From contig NC_091255.1 of assembly GCF_042477335.2 (NCBI RefSeq), forward strand, positions 31,040,501 through 31,104,500: a DNA stretch of 64,000 bases. Reading direction: 5' to 3'. A program made the translations under genes and the position numbers. The DNA comes from Ovis canadensis (Eukaryota; Chordata; Mammalia; Artiodactyla; Bovidae). Every line of letters starts with the position of its first letter. Position 1 is the first letter of the stretch. Below the pieces are notes generated by a model. The model had not been told where the DNA came from and did no database searches. It saw nothing but the letters and a program-made list of their open reading frames with translations. Below are positions 33,365-45,773 of the stretch, one piece after another.

Positions 33365-35930
33365 CCCGCCCTGCCTGCCCGCCGCCTGGCCCAGCGCAGG
33401 CCTGGCCCTGGGCTTCCTCGGCTGCTGCTCAGGGCCTCGGCCCCCACGTCGGGGGAGATCCAGGACACCTGCTTGGACACAGAGCCACTGAAGCCCCTCC
33501 GAGGGATGGCGGGGGCGGTGAGCTGGGCCTGCTTTCCGCCCCCTGAGGCCCAAGAGGGCTGGGTGGAAGAAGAGGACCTCAGTACCCACCCGGAGGAAGT
33601 AGATGGGGCCATCCAGAGGACAAGGACCCTACAGAGGTCAGCAGTGAGTTGGAGGGGACCGCAGGCTGAGAGGGGCAGTGGGGAAGGAGATTTTGGGTAG
33701 GACAGGACTCTGAAGAAAGTCCATTCCCTAAAGGAGGTTCTGACTTCAGCTCTGGCATGACTGGGTGGGTAGAAAAAGTTCACCTGAGAGCCAGGATCTG
33801 CTGAAGATCCTGGCGCTCCCCATGAACATGGGCAAAGGGCAAGTGCTTCACTCAGTGATTCCGCAGGCCCCTGGGGAAGAAAGAGACCCAGAGCCTGCCC
33901 TCAGGGAGGTCCCTGTCTAGTTATGGAGCTAAAAACAAACCCTTACAACAGGGGTATAAGGAATGCCAAGGCCAGCCTGACCCACCTACACATTCTGTGG
34001 ACTCTGCTGAGAGGGCTTCCTGCAGGAAGTGATATTTCAGCAAGACCTTGAAGACTGAGTGGAGATTCTAGGCAGACAAAGGAGGAAGGGCACTGGAAAC
34101 AAGTGTCCAAGGCCTGGAGAGGAAAGATGATTTGGGCCGAGGAGAAACTGTCTGGACCGAGGGTCTCTCTTGGGAGGATGAGGGGAGAGGCAGGGTTTGT
34201 TAGGAGTGGGGCAGGGGCACCCAGCCCTCCCCCATCCCACCCCTAGCTGCCAGGCCAACTGGGCTTGTAGCCATGGGAGGAGTGGCTTAAACTGATGTTG
34301 ATGCAGGGTCAAGTTCAGTTCTCAGACCCAGTTCTCCCACCTTTGATCTTTCTCCTCCTGAGGAACCTGGAGGATGGGTCCTGCTTCTCGTTGTTCCCAG
34401 CTTAAGCATCAGGTCAGCTGTGGTCAGGAAGAGAGAGTCACTTCTTCGCATGAAAAAAAACCAAAAGGCCTCCTTGTCCTCACCCTCCGCTCCCTGCCTT
34501 CCTCCATCCTCCCCATTCCAGGCTCTTCCTTCGGGTTCAGGGTTGGAAAGCAGGGAGCCCCCCGCAGCTGCCTCTGCATCCATTCCCTACTGAGATCCCT
34601 CTCAGTACTCAGCAGCATCCAGGGCCTTGTTTCTGGGAACAGCTGGCTTTGTCCTTCAGGAGCTGAGAGCCACTCTGCAGCCTGGGTCAGGATCTCCAGG
34701 AAGGGATTGAGAGCATCAAGGATCTGGGGCCCAGGCCTGAAGCCCCCACCTCTTCCTGCTGACTAAGGGGCCTACAGGAACCCTGGATGAACAAATGCAG
34801 AAACCAGGAATTTCTGTGTTCAGCCCATCCCTGTACTGATGGAAAACAGAGCCCAGAGAGGGAAAGTGATCTGCCTGAGGCCTTTCAGGTTCCCTGCCCC
34901 ACCCCCGGCCCAGCGCTCTGACACCACACCCACAGCAACCCTAGTACAGGGCTCACGGGGCGCTGGGCTGGACCCTCTGCTGCAGACACAAAGCACATCA
35001 CCATCTGAGGCCCGGGGGCAGGTGATGATATGAATCTCACCAAGTGCCCATCAGCCTGTTTTCATTTTCCAGGGAAAACAGGACTCCAGCCCCCACACAG
35101 TACCTGGCAACCTTGGCTGATCACGGAGTCTTGCTTTTGCCTCTCTGAGAAGGCTTTGTGCGTGGTGAGGGTTTTTACAGGCACTGTCTTGATGAATCAT
35201 CACAGGCCTGGGAGATGGGTTTAACTGCCATCTCCATTTGACAGATGAGGAAGCAGATTCAGAGAGGCAGAGTCTGATTTTGAGGAGCCTTGTGTCTGGG
35301 TTAACTCTGGCTGTCTTCTTAGCATTACCTTTGAGGGGGGGTTTCTCTCATTCAGAGAGGAGCTTCACAGAGAGATGCCCTATAAACACATGGAAATGCT
35401 GAATGGCCAAGTTAGAAGAATACTAGAGCCTCACGCAGTACAACTTCCTTGTTAGACACATGAGGAAACCAAGGACCGACAAGTAGAAGGGACATATTCA
35501 GGACGCACTTGGGATAAGAACCCGGGACACCGGGCACCTAGGCCAAGGTCTTCCAACATCCTAGGCTGTGCAAGTGCAGACTTGGTCCTGAAAAAATGGT
35601 CCCTGATGACCACAGGGACAGTCAGGCTGGAGGTGGGGCTTCAGGACAGCTAGCTCAGGCCAAGGATTGGGGTCGTGGGCAGGAGGCCTTCCAGGGAGAC
35701 AGAACCTTCCTAGGACCCTGGATCTGTTCTGGACCCCTTACAGCTTGTATCTCTGTTAGACAAAAAGTGCTTTGAGAAGCTGCGGTATCAGCTCTGCCTT
35801 TGACCCCAAACTGGCTTTCCTCTGCTATATCAACCCCACAAAAACAGGTAATTTGATGCCAAAAAAAAGTCATTCTGAAGTCAGCTGTCAATAACTAGGG
35901 GGTCACTGGATGGGGCATCCATCTCCACCC
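33365..35930 (+). other. DOC2B 3' UTR and downstream, end not resolved
   Basis: The 3' UTR must begin at 33365. I see no canonical AATAAA by eye until about 37.84 kb, where one lies in an L1 relic. There is a TATAAA variant near 35382 and an ATTAAA near 37521. The true poly(A) site is undecided. The stretch includes an L2-like piece at about 33870-34170 and MIRs around 35165-35290 and 35420-35540. Confidence 0.5.
35165..35290 (-). mobile_element. MIR SINE
   Basis: gccatctccatttgacagat, gaggaagcagattcagagag, preceded by tgatgaatcatcacaggcct. Confidence 0.7.
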
Positions 35931-35944
35931 CCACCCTCCTACCT

Positions 35945-36110
35945 AGTCTCCGCCCCGCCCACCACTACTAGCCAATCCCCGACGGGCCCGTCTTCCAACT
36001 CTGAGGCGGTAACAACCTGACCTCTAGTGGCGAGAGCAAGGAACTGCATCTCCCGGTCCGCGCATGTCCCTTTGTTCTTTCTCCAACCGACAGAACCTCC
36101 CGATGCATGG
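35945..36110. promoter_or_regulatory. Candidate small GC-rich promoter
   Basis: A local group of promoter-type motifs outside both genes: a GC box (ccgccccgccc, about 35951-35961), a CCAAT box (tagccaatccc, about 35969-35979), and aactgcatctcccgg (about 36041-36055), close to the ZNF143/THAP11 motif ACTACAATTCCCAG found in many mammalian promoters. CpGs concentrate here and disappear on both sides. Strand and target gene are unknown. It could drive a non-coding transcript, an alternative 5' exon, or be a dead promoter. Confidence 0.4.
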
Positions 36111-36394
36111 ACTCTGGCCGTCTTCGACGCAGACTCGTGCACTGCTTACCGCCGTTTTGCTATCATGTGGCGCCTGCAGAAACGGTCCTGAAACTGCAGC
36201 CCCCACACACAACTTTTGTACTTTCGTCCGACTTACCCGAAGGTGTCCTTTTTAAGTCTTATTTGTTAATATTTATAATGACATATAATCCAAAGTAAAT
36301 GGAAACATTCATTGCGACCATATGAGCTTGGGAGACTCATCTTAATGGATCTGAACAGGTGGGCAGGAAAGAACGAGATTCTGGTAACAGGGAC

Positions 36395-36535
36395 TTATTC
36401 TGCGCATTGTCTCATTTACTCTGCGCCAAGAACCCACTGGAGGTACATGCCCACGTTACAAACGGGGAAGATTTTTGTGTACAATCACACCTGGTAAGTG
36501 ACAGAACCAGGAGTCAACTCATGCCTCCCAAGACG
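36395..36535 (-). mobile_element. MIR relic
   Basis: cttattctgcgcattgtctc, tacaaacggggaagat, then cacctggtaagtgacagaacc. The tempting gtaagt in it is part of the MIR. Confidence 0.6.
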
Positions 36536-37399
36536 ACTTCTGCTAACCCTAAAGCATTAGGCCAACCGCTGTCGGATGTGACCTCTAAGGCCAGCCACCG
36601 GTCTAAGAACCCGGGGCAGATTCGCAGCAAGATGGTCAATGAACAGTAAATGTATGTTAAAAGATGGGGAAAAAAAGGCGGGGGCATAAAGGAGTCATGT
36701 GGGCAGGGGAGGTTGGGCTTAAATAGGAAGGTGAGCTGGGCTTCCAGAGAAGGCAACTTTTGAGCTTAAGCTTGGAAGAGGTGAAGTGTTCCAAGTGGAG
36801 GGACCAGCCAGTGCCCCTAGAGGTGGGGGCAGGCCTGGTTTGACAGGAATTGTAAGACCAGTGGGAGTGGGGCAGGGTGGGGCAAGGGAAGAGAGGTAGA
36901 TGGGAGCAGATGAGACAGGGGACTGGATCAAGGAGGACTTGTATCCTCATGAGATGCGAGCTAAAGCTGGCTCACCTGTAAGCCTGTGGTCTGCGATGAT
37001 CAGGTCCAGTTTGGAGGTCCCTTTGGTGGTGGCATGCCATCAGATCCAGGGTTCAAGATGAGTATCCAGAGCAGTGGTGGCTGGGTCCTAACAAGAGCCA
37101 TGTGAAGCATGGATTTTGGTCATTGCCTGTCTTAGCAACCACCTCTGTACCGGCCTAATTTTCCAGGCCTCCTGTCCATTCTCTGAAGTACCTGATACCT
37201 TCCCAGTGCATTCCTTTTCTGCTTACATTAACCAGAGTCAGATCCCATTATTTTCAACAAAGAAACCTGCCTGGTGTCTTGATGCAGTCTGATCATCTAA
37301 GTCTCAAGCATCACCCTTTGTGAGGCTTGCCTTGACAACCTCGGTCACTTTTCCCTGCATCACCCTGCTTTCTTTTCTTCACGGCACTTACCACCAAAG

Positions 37400-37545
37400 T
37401 TGCCTTGTGTATTTGCTCGGGCCTTTCTCCCCTCACTAACCTTCATGAGAATAGAGGCCCCCATCTGTCTCATTCACCCCAGTAACCCCAGAACAGGACT
37501 GAGCCCAGAGCAGACCTCTAATTAAAGCATTTGCTGAATGAATGG
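37400..37545 (+). mobile_element. L2 3'-end relic
   Basis: Ends with the classic L2 tail text: agaacaggactgagcccaga, then tttgctgaatgaatggatga. Confidence 0.65.
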
Positions 37546-39016
37546 ATGAAAGCTGCCACATGGACACTGTTCACAAGGAGCCAAATCCATGTGTCTGGAG
37601 CAGGTGGTTGTGATGATGTTGGGTCCAAACCCAGGTGAGTATGCCTAAGACTCCTGTTTAGCTCCACAGACTTCTGGGGTACAGATGACAAAGGGCACCA
37701 GGTACCAATGTTCTCTGAGTAGAGAAAGGGAGAGAATGAGAGAAGCAAAGCAGAAAGGAAGAATGGGAGGAGGGTCAAGGTGGTAGAATAAGAGGATATG
37801 GAGCTCACCTCCCCCCACATCAAAAATACATCTACATGTGGAATAAACCTCACCAGAAACTAACAGGAAACTGGCAGGACTCCTATACAACCAAGGCTGC
37901 AAGAAGAGTCCCACATAATCAGGAAGGCTGGGAAGAAAAGCACTGGGTCAGGACCTGTGCCCTTGGAAGGGGACTAAGAGGAAAAGTGAGATGGCACAGG
38001 TGGATACTCACCTTGGGGAGTGGGCAGGTTGAATCACTGACTGGGCATCCCAGTCCTCGGGTCTTTGGCAGAGGATGCAAGAGCCTGTGGTTGCATGGAG
38101 AATGACTGGGACAGATAGTAGGCTGGAGAGGCCTAGACTCCACTGGTGACGAGTGGGCAGTGCTGGCTCACCACCAGACGGCAGAAAGAGGTCTGCCCTA
38201 GTAACTGCCACCTTGCCACAGCCCCTGACTCGAGCTGAGCGAACACCCTGGCCCTACTCACTCCACACCACAGCCTGGCACTGAATCTCGGGGAGCCAGA
38301 TCCTGGTAAGAGATTTGATGGAGGGACACAGAGGTGGCCAGGGGACCTGGGCCACTGTAGGCACTTACTCAAACAGCACTGTAGAAGCAGCCCAGACTTC
38401 TGATGACGTCACAGCCACTTCAGTCCTTGCAGCCACAACACCAAGATTGCCAAGCCGGCCCCACCCACTCCGTGCCACAGCCTTACACTAGAGCTGAGAC
38501 CACAGCCAGGTTAAAGACATCGCTGATCAGGTTTAGAGCAGGACTGCAGATGCTTACACACGCAGCCACTGACTGTAAGCACACCGACCCTACTTACTTC
38601 AGCACTCCCGTCCTTTGGGGGAGAGGTTGCAGGGCGGGGAGAAGGAAAAACACACACTTGAAGGGAACAGAGCCAGCTCCAGCCTGACCCTCAGGGCTTT
38701 TGCTCCAGCAGCCTGAGAGCAGGCAAGAAGTCTCTCCTCACACCTGCAGTCTCTGGCTCCTCCAACACCAGCCATACCCGCTATCAAGGTGACAGTTGTC
38801 AGCACATCCTAAGGAAAGACGGGTTGGCATTCACATCAAGTTCAACCCTCACACCAAAGACAGCACACACTGTCCACACAGGGATGCTCCCACATAAACA
38901 CACCCCTTCAAGACCACAAAAAGTAACTGTTCCACCTAAATCCATAAAGACAGAGAAAGTTAAGCAGAACGAAAAGGCAGAGGAACTACTCTCAATCTAA
39001 AGAGCAAGAGAAAAAT

Positions 39017-39381
39017 CTTTTTTGTAAATTTTAATTGGAGGCTAATTACTTAAAATATTGTGGTGGTTTTTGCCATACATTCATTTGAATCAACCATGGG
39101 TGCATATGTGTTCCCCATTCTGAACCCCCCTCCCATCTCCCTCCCCATCCCATCCCTCAGGGTCATCCCAGTGCACCGGCCCTGAGCACTGTCTCATGCA
39201 TTGAACCTGGCCTGGCGATCTGTTTCACGTATGATAACATACATGTTTCAATGCTATTCTCTCAAATCATCCCACCCTCACCTTCTCCCACAGAGTCCAA
39301 GAGTCTGTTCTTTACATCTGTGTCTCTTTCACTGTCTCGCATATAGGGTCATCGTTATCTTTCTAAATTCCATATATATGA
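39017..39381 (-). mobile_element. Ruminant L1 3' end inserted in the old L1
   Basis: Minus-strand, 5'-truncated young L1 tail: taattggaggctaattactt, then gtggtggtttttgccataca and ctccctccccatcccatcc, to the end near ccatatatatg. Flanked by near-identical gagaaaaatctt (39008-39019) and gagaaaatcctt (about 39383-39394), a likely target-site duplication. Confidence 0.9.
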
Positions 39382-40658
39382 AGAGAAAATCCTTGAAGAA
39401 ATAATGGAACAGAGATAATCAGTCTATAGACAATGAACACAAAAGGTCAGTAATAAAAATGCTAACTGAATTAAGAGAGTAGATCCAAGCACAGATCAGT
39501 TTAACAAGGGACTAGAAATTACAATAAAGACCCAATCAAAAATTGATAATGCAGTCACTGACATAAAAAAACACTCTAGAAGCAATGAATAGCAGACACT
39601 GATACCTATGCAATTTATGACACAGAAGAATGCATAAGTGGTCTGGAACACAGAATAATTACCCAACCAGAACAGAAGAAAGAAAGGGGTCGGGGGGGAG
39701 GGAAAGAAAGAAAAAACAACATACAAGATCTATGGGATAATATAAACTGTGTCAATATTCACATTATAGGGATTCCAGAAAAAGAGAAAGGCATCAAAAC
39801 TGTACTTGAAGAAATTATGGCTGAAAACTTCCTAAACCTAAAGGAAACAGATACCCAGGTACAGGAAGCACAGAGAATCCCAAACAAGATGACTCCAAAC
39901 CAGCCCACACAAGGCATAAAGGGAGCAAGAAAAAAAAGTCATATACAGAGGAATCCCACAAAGCCATCAGATCATTTCTTGGGCAGAAACTTCATAGGCC
40001 AAAAGGAAGTGGCATAATATAGTCAAAATCTTAAGAAAAATCCTGCAACGTAGGGTACTCGACCCAGCAAGATTTTCATTTAGAATAGAAGGAAAGAATT
40101 TCTCCAACAAGCAAAAACTAAAAGAATTCATTAATACTAAACCTACCCTAAAGAAATTTGTTGTTTTCTCTAAATGGAAAAGAAGAATCTATAGGAAAGG
40201 AAAAATCCCAATAGGAAGAGCAAACATAGAGTAAGGATGAGATAGCACTTAAATCATCCAGTACTTAAATTTTTTAAAAAACTGTAAAAGCAACTACAAT
40301 AAACAGTAAAAGGATAAGCATAGAGAGGTAAAATGATATCAAAAACACAAAATGGAGTAAAAAAATGTAGACCTTTTAGAATGTGTTTGAACTTAAATGA
40401 TTATCAGTTTAAAACAAATATAATTACAGGTTAACATACATTAACCCCATGGTAACCACAAATCAAAAACCTACAGTAGATACACAAAATCAAAAATAAA
40501 GGAACACAAGCATGCTACAAAATAAAATCATGAAACCACAATGGGAGAAAAGAAGAATAAAGAAACAGAAGAACTACAAAGACAACTGGAAGATAAGTAA
40601 CAAAATGGCAGGAAGTACCTACCTATCAAAAATTACTTTAAATGTCAGTGTACTGGGA

Positions 40659-40790
40659 ATTCCCTGGTGGTCCAGTGGTTAGAAGTCAGTGCTTTGACTG
40701 CCGCCGCCCAGGTTCAATCCTTGGTTAGAGAACTAAGATCCCACAAGCTGCACCACTCACCCAAAATAACAGAAAAAAAAAAAGAAAAAA
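40659..40790 (+). mobile_element. CHR-type SINE
   Basis: gggaattccctggtggtcca start, tcaatccttggttagagaac B-box region and an A-rich tail (aaaaaaaaaaagaaaaaa). Confidence 0.92.
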
Positions 40791-41869
40791 GTCAATGGAT
40801 GAAATGCTGCAATCAAAAAATGTGTGGTGACCGAATGAATAAAATGTGAGATCTTGCAATACACTGTCCACAACAGCCTCACTTCGGGGCTAAAGACACA
40901 GACTGACAGTGGGGGGATGGAAAAAGTTATTTCATACAAATAGAAGCAACAAAAAAGCTGAGGTAGCAATACTGGTATCAGACCAAATCATTTAAAACAA
41001 AGGCTATAACAAAAGACAAAGAACATTATATAATGAAAAAGGGACGAATACAAGAGGAGGAGATTATACTCATTTAACATATATGCACCCAATACAGGCA
41101 CACTTAATATATAAAGCAAATACTAACAGACATAAAGAGAGAAAGTGGCAATAATAATAGGAGACGTGAACATACTACTGGCATCAATGGACAGACCATG
41201 CAGGCAAAAAAAAAAAAAAATCAATAAGGCAACACAAGTCTTAAATGACACAATAAACCACTCTGAAAAACTTAAAGCATGTCCTCTAAATTCAGGGACT
41301 AGACAAGGATGGCCACTCTCACCACTTCCATTTAACATAGTATTACAAATCCTACCCTCAGCGATCAGACTAGGAAAAAAAGTAAAAGTTTTCCAAGTTG
41401 GAAGAGGCAAAACCGTCACTACTTGCAGATGACATGATACTCATTATAAAAAGAACCCTATAAGTCTCCACCTAAAAAAGTTAGAATAAATGAATTCAGC
41501 AAGGTTGCTAGATACAAGAATAATACATAGACATCTGTGTATGTGGAATCTAAAAAATAATACAAATAAATGTATATGCAAAACAAAACAGAGAAAACCT
41601 GTGGTTACCAAGGCAGGGAGAGAAGGGAGAGGGACAAATCAGGAGTATGGGATTAACAGGTACAAACTGCTATATATAAAATAGATAAGCAGTATCTTAT
41701 ATATACTGCATAGCACAGGGAATGAAATGCATTATTGTATGATAACCTATAATGGAATATAATCTGCAAAAACACCAAGCTACTACCCTGTGCATCTGAA
41801 ACACAATACTGTAAATCAACTGGATTTCAATTAAGAAAAAGAGTGAAAGGAGAAAAAAGCAAGCAAGAG

Positions 41870-42657
41870 GGCTAAGGGGAGTCAAGGAGGGGAAGGGTTG
41901 CGCAAATAGGCCCGTGAAGGGCCAAGAAGGCAGGCAGGGGTCAGGAAGGCCAGCTCCACTGCACATTCAGAGGTCCAGGGGAGGTGGCAGCCCAGGATGG
42001 GCAGCAAATGTGAATTTCCATGTTATCCAGTGGCCAGGAATAGTGCTCTAAGAAGGGGCTGAGGAGGAATCTAGAAATAAATCACACCAGGGGGGACATG
42101 CCCACACATCCAGGGCCAGTAGCAATGGACAAAGGGAAGCAGACTCACAGGTGTGCGGCCAGGTTTGCAGTAAACAACCTGATCACTAAGATCCACTGGG
42201 GCATGAACAGGCCACTGCGCTAGGCTCTTTATGGGACTATTAACAGGCCATCTTCCGGCCAGGAAAACGCCACAGAACTAGTCTGGATATGGGAAGGCGG
42301 GGCACTAACTGGCAAGACTGACAAAAGGCTCAGAGGCTGTGAAAGGATCCTGGGTTCTGAAGGGCAGGGACAGGTGAGGGGCAGGACGTAGGTCAACGTG
42401 GTCTCCCGGAAGTGGGACCATCTTCCATGGACACTGAAACCTACATAAGGATACTCTGGAACAGTCCCCCAACTCTCTAGCACCAGCAGAGGTTACGGTG
42501 GACTCTGCTCTCTCCCTAAGTATTTCACCATGATAAAGGCAGCAGCCCCACACATCTGCCCCCCATTAAGTCCTGAGTACACAAGAGGGGGCAAGAGAAC
42601 TATTTGGAGGCAGGCAGGCAGTTCCTGTGCTATTTGAGTGTGAAGGCAGTCCTTGGG
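41870..42657. other. Intergenic DNA, nothing recognised
   Basis: Moderate-GC unique-looking stretch between the old L1 and a CHR SINE. No convincing frame or repeat. Confidence 0.5.
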
Positions 42658-42778
42658 ACTTCCTTGAAGATCCAGCAGTTAAGACTGCACACTTCCACTG
42701 CAGGGGGGCACAGATTCAATCCCTGGTCAGGAAGTAACAACCCACGAACTGTGTGGCATGGACCAAAAAAAAAAAAGG
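42658..42778 (+). mobile_element. CHR-type SINE
   Basis: gggacttccttgaagatcca start, gattcaatccctggtcagg, poly-A end at about 42764-42775. Confidence 0.9.
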
Positions 42779-42864
42779 CAGAAGGGGTTCCATAAGGACT
42801 CTAGTACCAGAATTACAGTATCAGCAGCAATAACACATATAGAGATCTCAGTAAGATATGCAGA

Positions 42865-42965
42865 CTGCTCTGCATGTTATACTCATCTAATCCCCGTAAT
42901 TACGTCTTGATCCTCATCTTACAGACAGGAAAACTGAGGAACAGAAGACAATGCTCAGACAATTA
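42865..42965 (-). mobile_element. MIR relic
   Basis: cctcatcttacagacaggaa then aactgaggaacagaagaca. Confidence 0.6.
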
Positions 42966-43301
42966 AGGGGTAGATGTCAGGTTCACTGATCCTTCTGTTA
43001 TTTTCCTTCTGACTCTAGTAAGCCCACTCAGTGAATTTTTGATAACTTTTTTTTTTTTGGCTATGCTGCGCATTTTGCAGGATGTAAGTTCCCTGAGAAT
43101 TTCCTAGCCATTTAAAAAACAAACCAACCAAAATTAGTTATTGAGCTTCCAACCTCTCGAGAAAAGATTTAGAAGTGCAACCGCTCTTGTCCTCTTCTCT
43201 CCTTTGAATTGAATAATTTTTAAATTTCACTCATCTCCAGACTTTTAGCTATACCTCTTTGCACTGTTTTTATATGATGCTTGCCCTAAGTATTACCATT
43301 C

Positions 43302-43640
43302 TATGCTGTGCTATGCTTAGTCGCTCAGTCATCTCTGACTGTTTTGAGACCCCATGGACTGTAGCCCGCCAGCCTCCTCTGGTCCACAAGGATTCTCCAG
43401 GCAAGAATACTGGAGTAGGTTGCCACACCCTCCTCCAACATTATCTTCTCAACCCAGGGATCAAACCAGGTCTCCCACATTGCAGGTGGATTCTTTACCA
43501 TCTGAGCCACCAGGAAAGCCCAAGAATACTGCAGTGGATAGCCTCTCTCTTCTCCAGGGGTTCTTCCTGACCCAGGAATCAAATTGGGGGTGTCCTGCAT
43601 TGCAGGAAGATTCTTTGCCAGCTGAGCTACCAGGGAAGTC
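43302..43640 (-). mobile_element. Bov-tA SINE with two tRNA heads
   Basis: Minus-strand Bov-A core (caagaatactggagtaggtt) followed by two tRNA-like heads, ending gagccaccaggaaagccc (about 43520) and gagctaccagggaagtcc (43640). This mirrors the organisation at 4180-4466. Confidence 0.93.
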
Positions 43641-44419
43641 CAAGTATTTAATTCATTATATTAATACACTAAAAGAAAACCCACACGATCATTTAAATAG
43701 AAGAAAAGGTACCTGACAAAAACATTTATGACAAAAACTCTCGGCAAATGAGGAAGGTAATTTAACTCCTCAAACTGATAAAGAGCATCTAAGAAAAGCT
43801 TGCAGCTAAAGTCATATTTAATGGTGTAAGAATGCTTTCCTCCGTAAGACCAGAAACAATATAAACGTCTGCTCTTACCATTTCTATTCAACATTGTGCT
43901 GGAGGTTCCAGCCAGTTCAATCAGGAAGATAAAAGCAGGAGAAAAAAACTTTCTATTAAGACAATTGTCTATGAAGAAAACCCGATGAGTTATAGGAAAA
44001 CAACAAAATACCACTAAACTAAATGAGTTTAGCAAGGCTGCAGTATGCAAAATCAATTCACAAATATCAATCTTATTTCTACATACTAGCAATGAGCAGT
44101 CAAAAACTGGATTTTAAAAAGCATACAAAAACAAAAAACTCATACTTAGGAACAAAGATGACAAAAGATGTGAAAGACTTGTGCACTGAACAGTACAAAA
44201 CACCGCTGGAATTTTAAAAGCTTAGTCTTCTTCACGGATCAGAAGATTCAATATTATTAGAACAGACACCTCACTGAAGAAAATACACAGATGGCAAATA
44301 AGCATATAAAAAGATGCTCAACATTAGTCATTAGGAAAATAGAAATCAAAAACACCTATTAGAATAGAAAAATTAAAGAGTAAGCCAGTACTACAGTTCA
44401 ATGGATAGTTAAAAGGAAA

Positions 44420-44443
44420 CCTTCAACCTTTGGAGGTTGAAGG
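44420..44443. other. Perfect 10-bp stem-loop
   Basis: ccttcaacct, loop ttgg, aggttgaagg: a perfect 10-bp inverted repeat with a 4-nt loop inside L1-derived DNA. Confidence 0.9.
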
Positions 44444-45089
44444 CTGTATTGATTGTCTTGATTATGATGGTTTTATATGTGCATAATATCCCCAAACTTC
44501 TCAAACTGTATAGTTTATATACTTAAGTCAAATAGAGCTGCTTTTTTATGGGAAAAAGCTCTCTTTCAACGTTTCCTAAAGACAGTCCAATACACATATA
44601 GAATATTTTCCTATTTTTATTTGGGATATTATTTTCTATTCTATTCTCATTAACACTGTATGTAAACAAGTTCCTATATTAGCATAAATGTTTTCACTTT
44701 TTTTAACTTCACTTTTTTAAAAAAACAGCAACATAGTACACACAGAAAGGCCACACAATTCAAGCCACATTGATGGGTGTTTAGGTTATTTCTAATTTCC
44801 TATTATAATGCCTAAGTGAACATATTTTGCATATATTTGTAAATAAGGATACACACACAAGCAAAGGGTGCATTCATTTAATACTTTTTGTCCAGTCTCA
44901 GGATCTACATAAATCTGTTAGAATTAATGTTAGTTTAGCAAGGTAATAAAATACAAGGTCAATATATAGGCAGCAACATCTGGAAAATCAAAAAGATTAA
45001 ATACGACTTAAAATAACATGAAATCAATACCTAGAAATAAGTCCAATAAAAGATATCACACCTCTACACAGAAAGTCACAAAACATGGA

Positions 45090-45210
45090 AATTTCCTGGT
45101 GGTCCAGTGGTTAGAACTTGGAGCTTTCACTGCCAGGGCTTGGGTTCTATTTCCGACGGAGGAATCAAGACCTTGCAAGCTGTGTGGCACAATTACAACA
45201 AAATACAACC
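45090..45210 (+). mobile_element. CHR-type SINE
   Basis: aatttcctggtggtccagtg start, gggttctatttccgac, ending in acaattacaacaaaata. Confidence 0.88.
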
Positions 45211-45773
45211 CACAAAACACAGGAAAAAAATAAAAGATCTAAATAAACGGAATAGACTGTGTTTATGGATTAAAGAACATAATTGTGTGAAGATTGTGTG
45301 AATTCTCCCAATTTACAGATTCAATAAAATCCTCATCAACATACCAGCAGGTGGTTGTTGCTGTTCTACTACTGAAATTATCAAGTTGATTCCAAGGTGT
45401 ATATGGAAATGCCAAGAGCCAAGAATAACCAATACAATCTTAAACAACAAAAAATGGAGGACTGACATTACCTGATACTGAATTCTTTTATACCTACAGT
45501 GTTACACAGGCACTAGGAAAAGACCAATGGAACAATAAATGTTGCTGGATCAGTTAAATATCCACATGAAAAATGTTTAACACCTTATTACCATGCACAA
45601 AACAGACTCTAGGTGCTAGATCTAGATACGACAGGTCAAAGATTGCTTCTAGAAAAACAAGTTTAACAATCTTGAAGTAGGTATTTATTAAATAGGACAC
45701 ATAAAGCATTTACATTACAGAAAAACAGATATATTGGACTGCATTAAAATTAAGAACTGCTCAAGACATCATT

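Larger units (their letters stand above)
37774..41860 (+). mobile_element. Old L1, 5' UTR to 3' end, internally deleted and nested
   Basis: One decayed sense L1. The 5' UTR begins around 37790 (gaggatatggagctcacctc). ORF1-like text is at 39820-40200 (gctgaaaacttcctaaacc ... acccagcaagattttcattt). The ORF2 endonuclease region is at 40860-41190 and includes catatatgcacccaataca. After a poly-A junction near 41206-41220 it jumps to the ORF2 reverse transcriptase region (agggactagacaaggatggc), then a 3' end to about 41860. Frames are full of stops. A ruminant L1 tail (39017-39381) and a CHR SINE (40659-40790) are inserted in it. Confidence 0.85.

Noticed and set aside
36485-36500. Strong donor ctg|gtaagt as the end of an exon from the 36.0-kb promoter
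   Set aside because: It lies in the standard text of an antisense MIR, which often contains this string, so it is no evidence for an exon.
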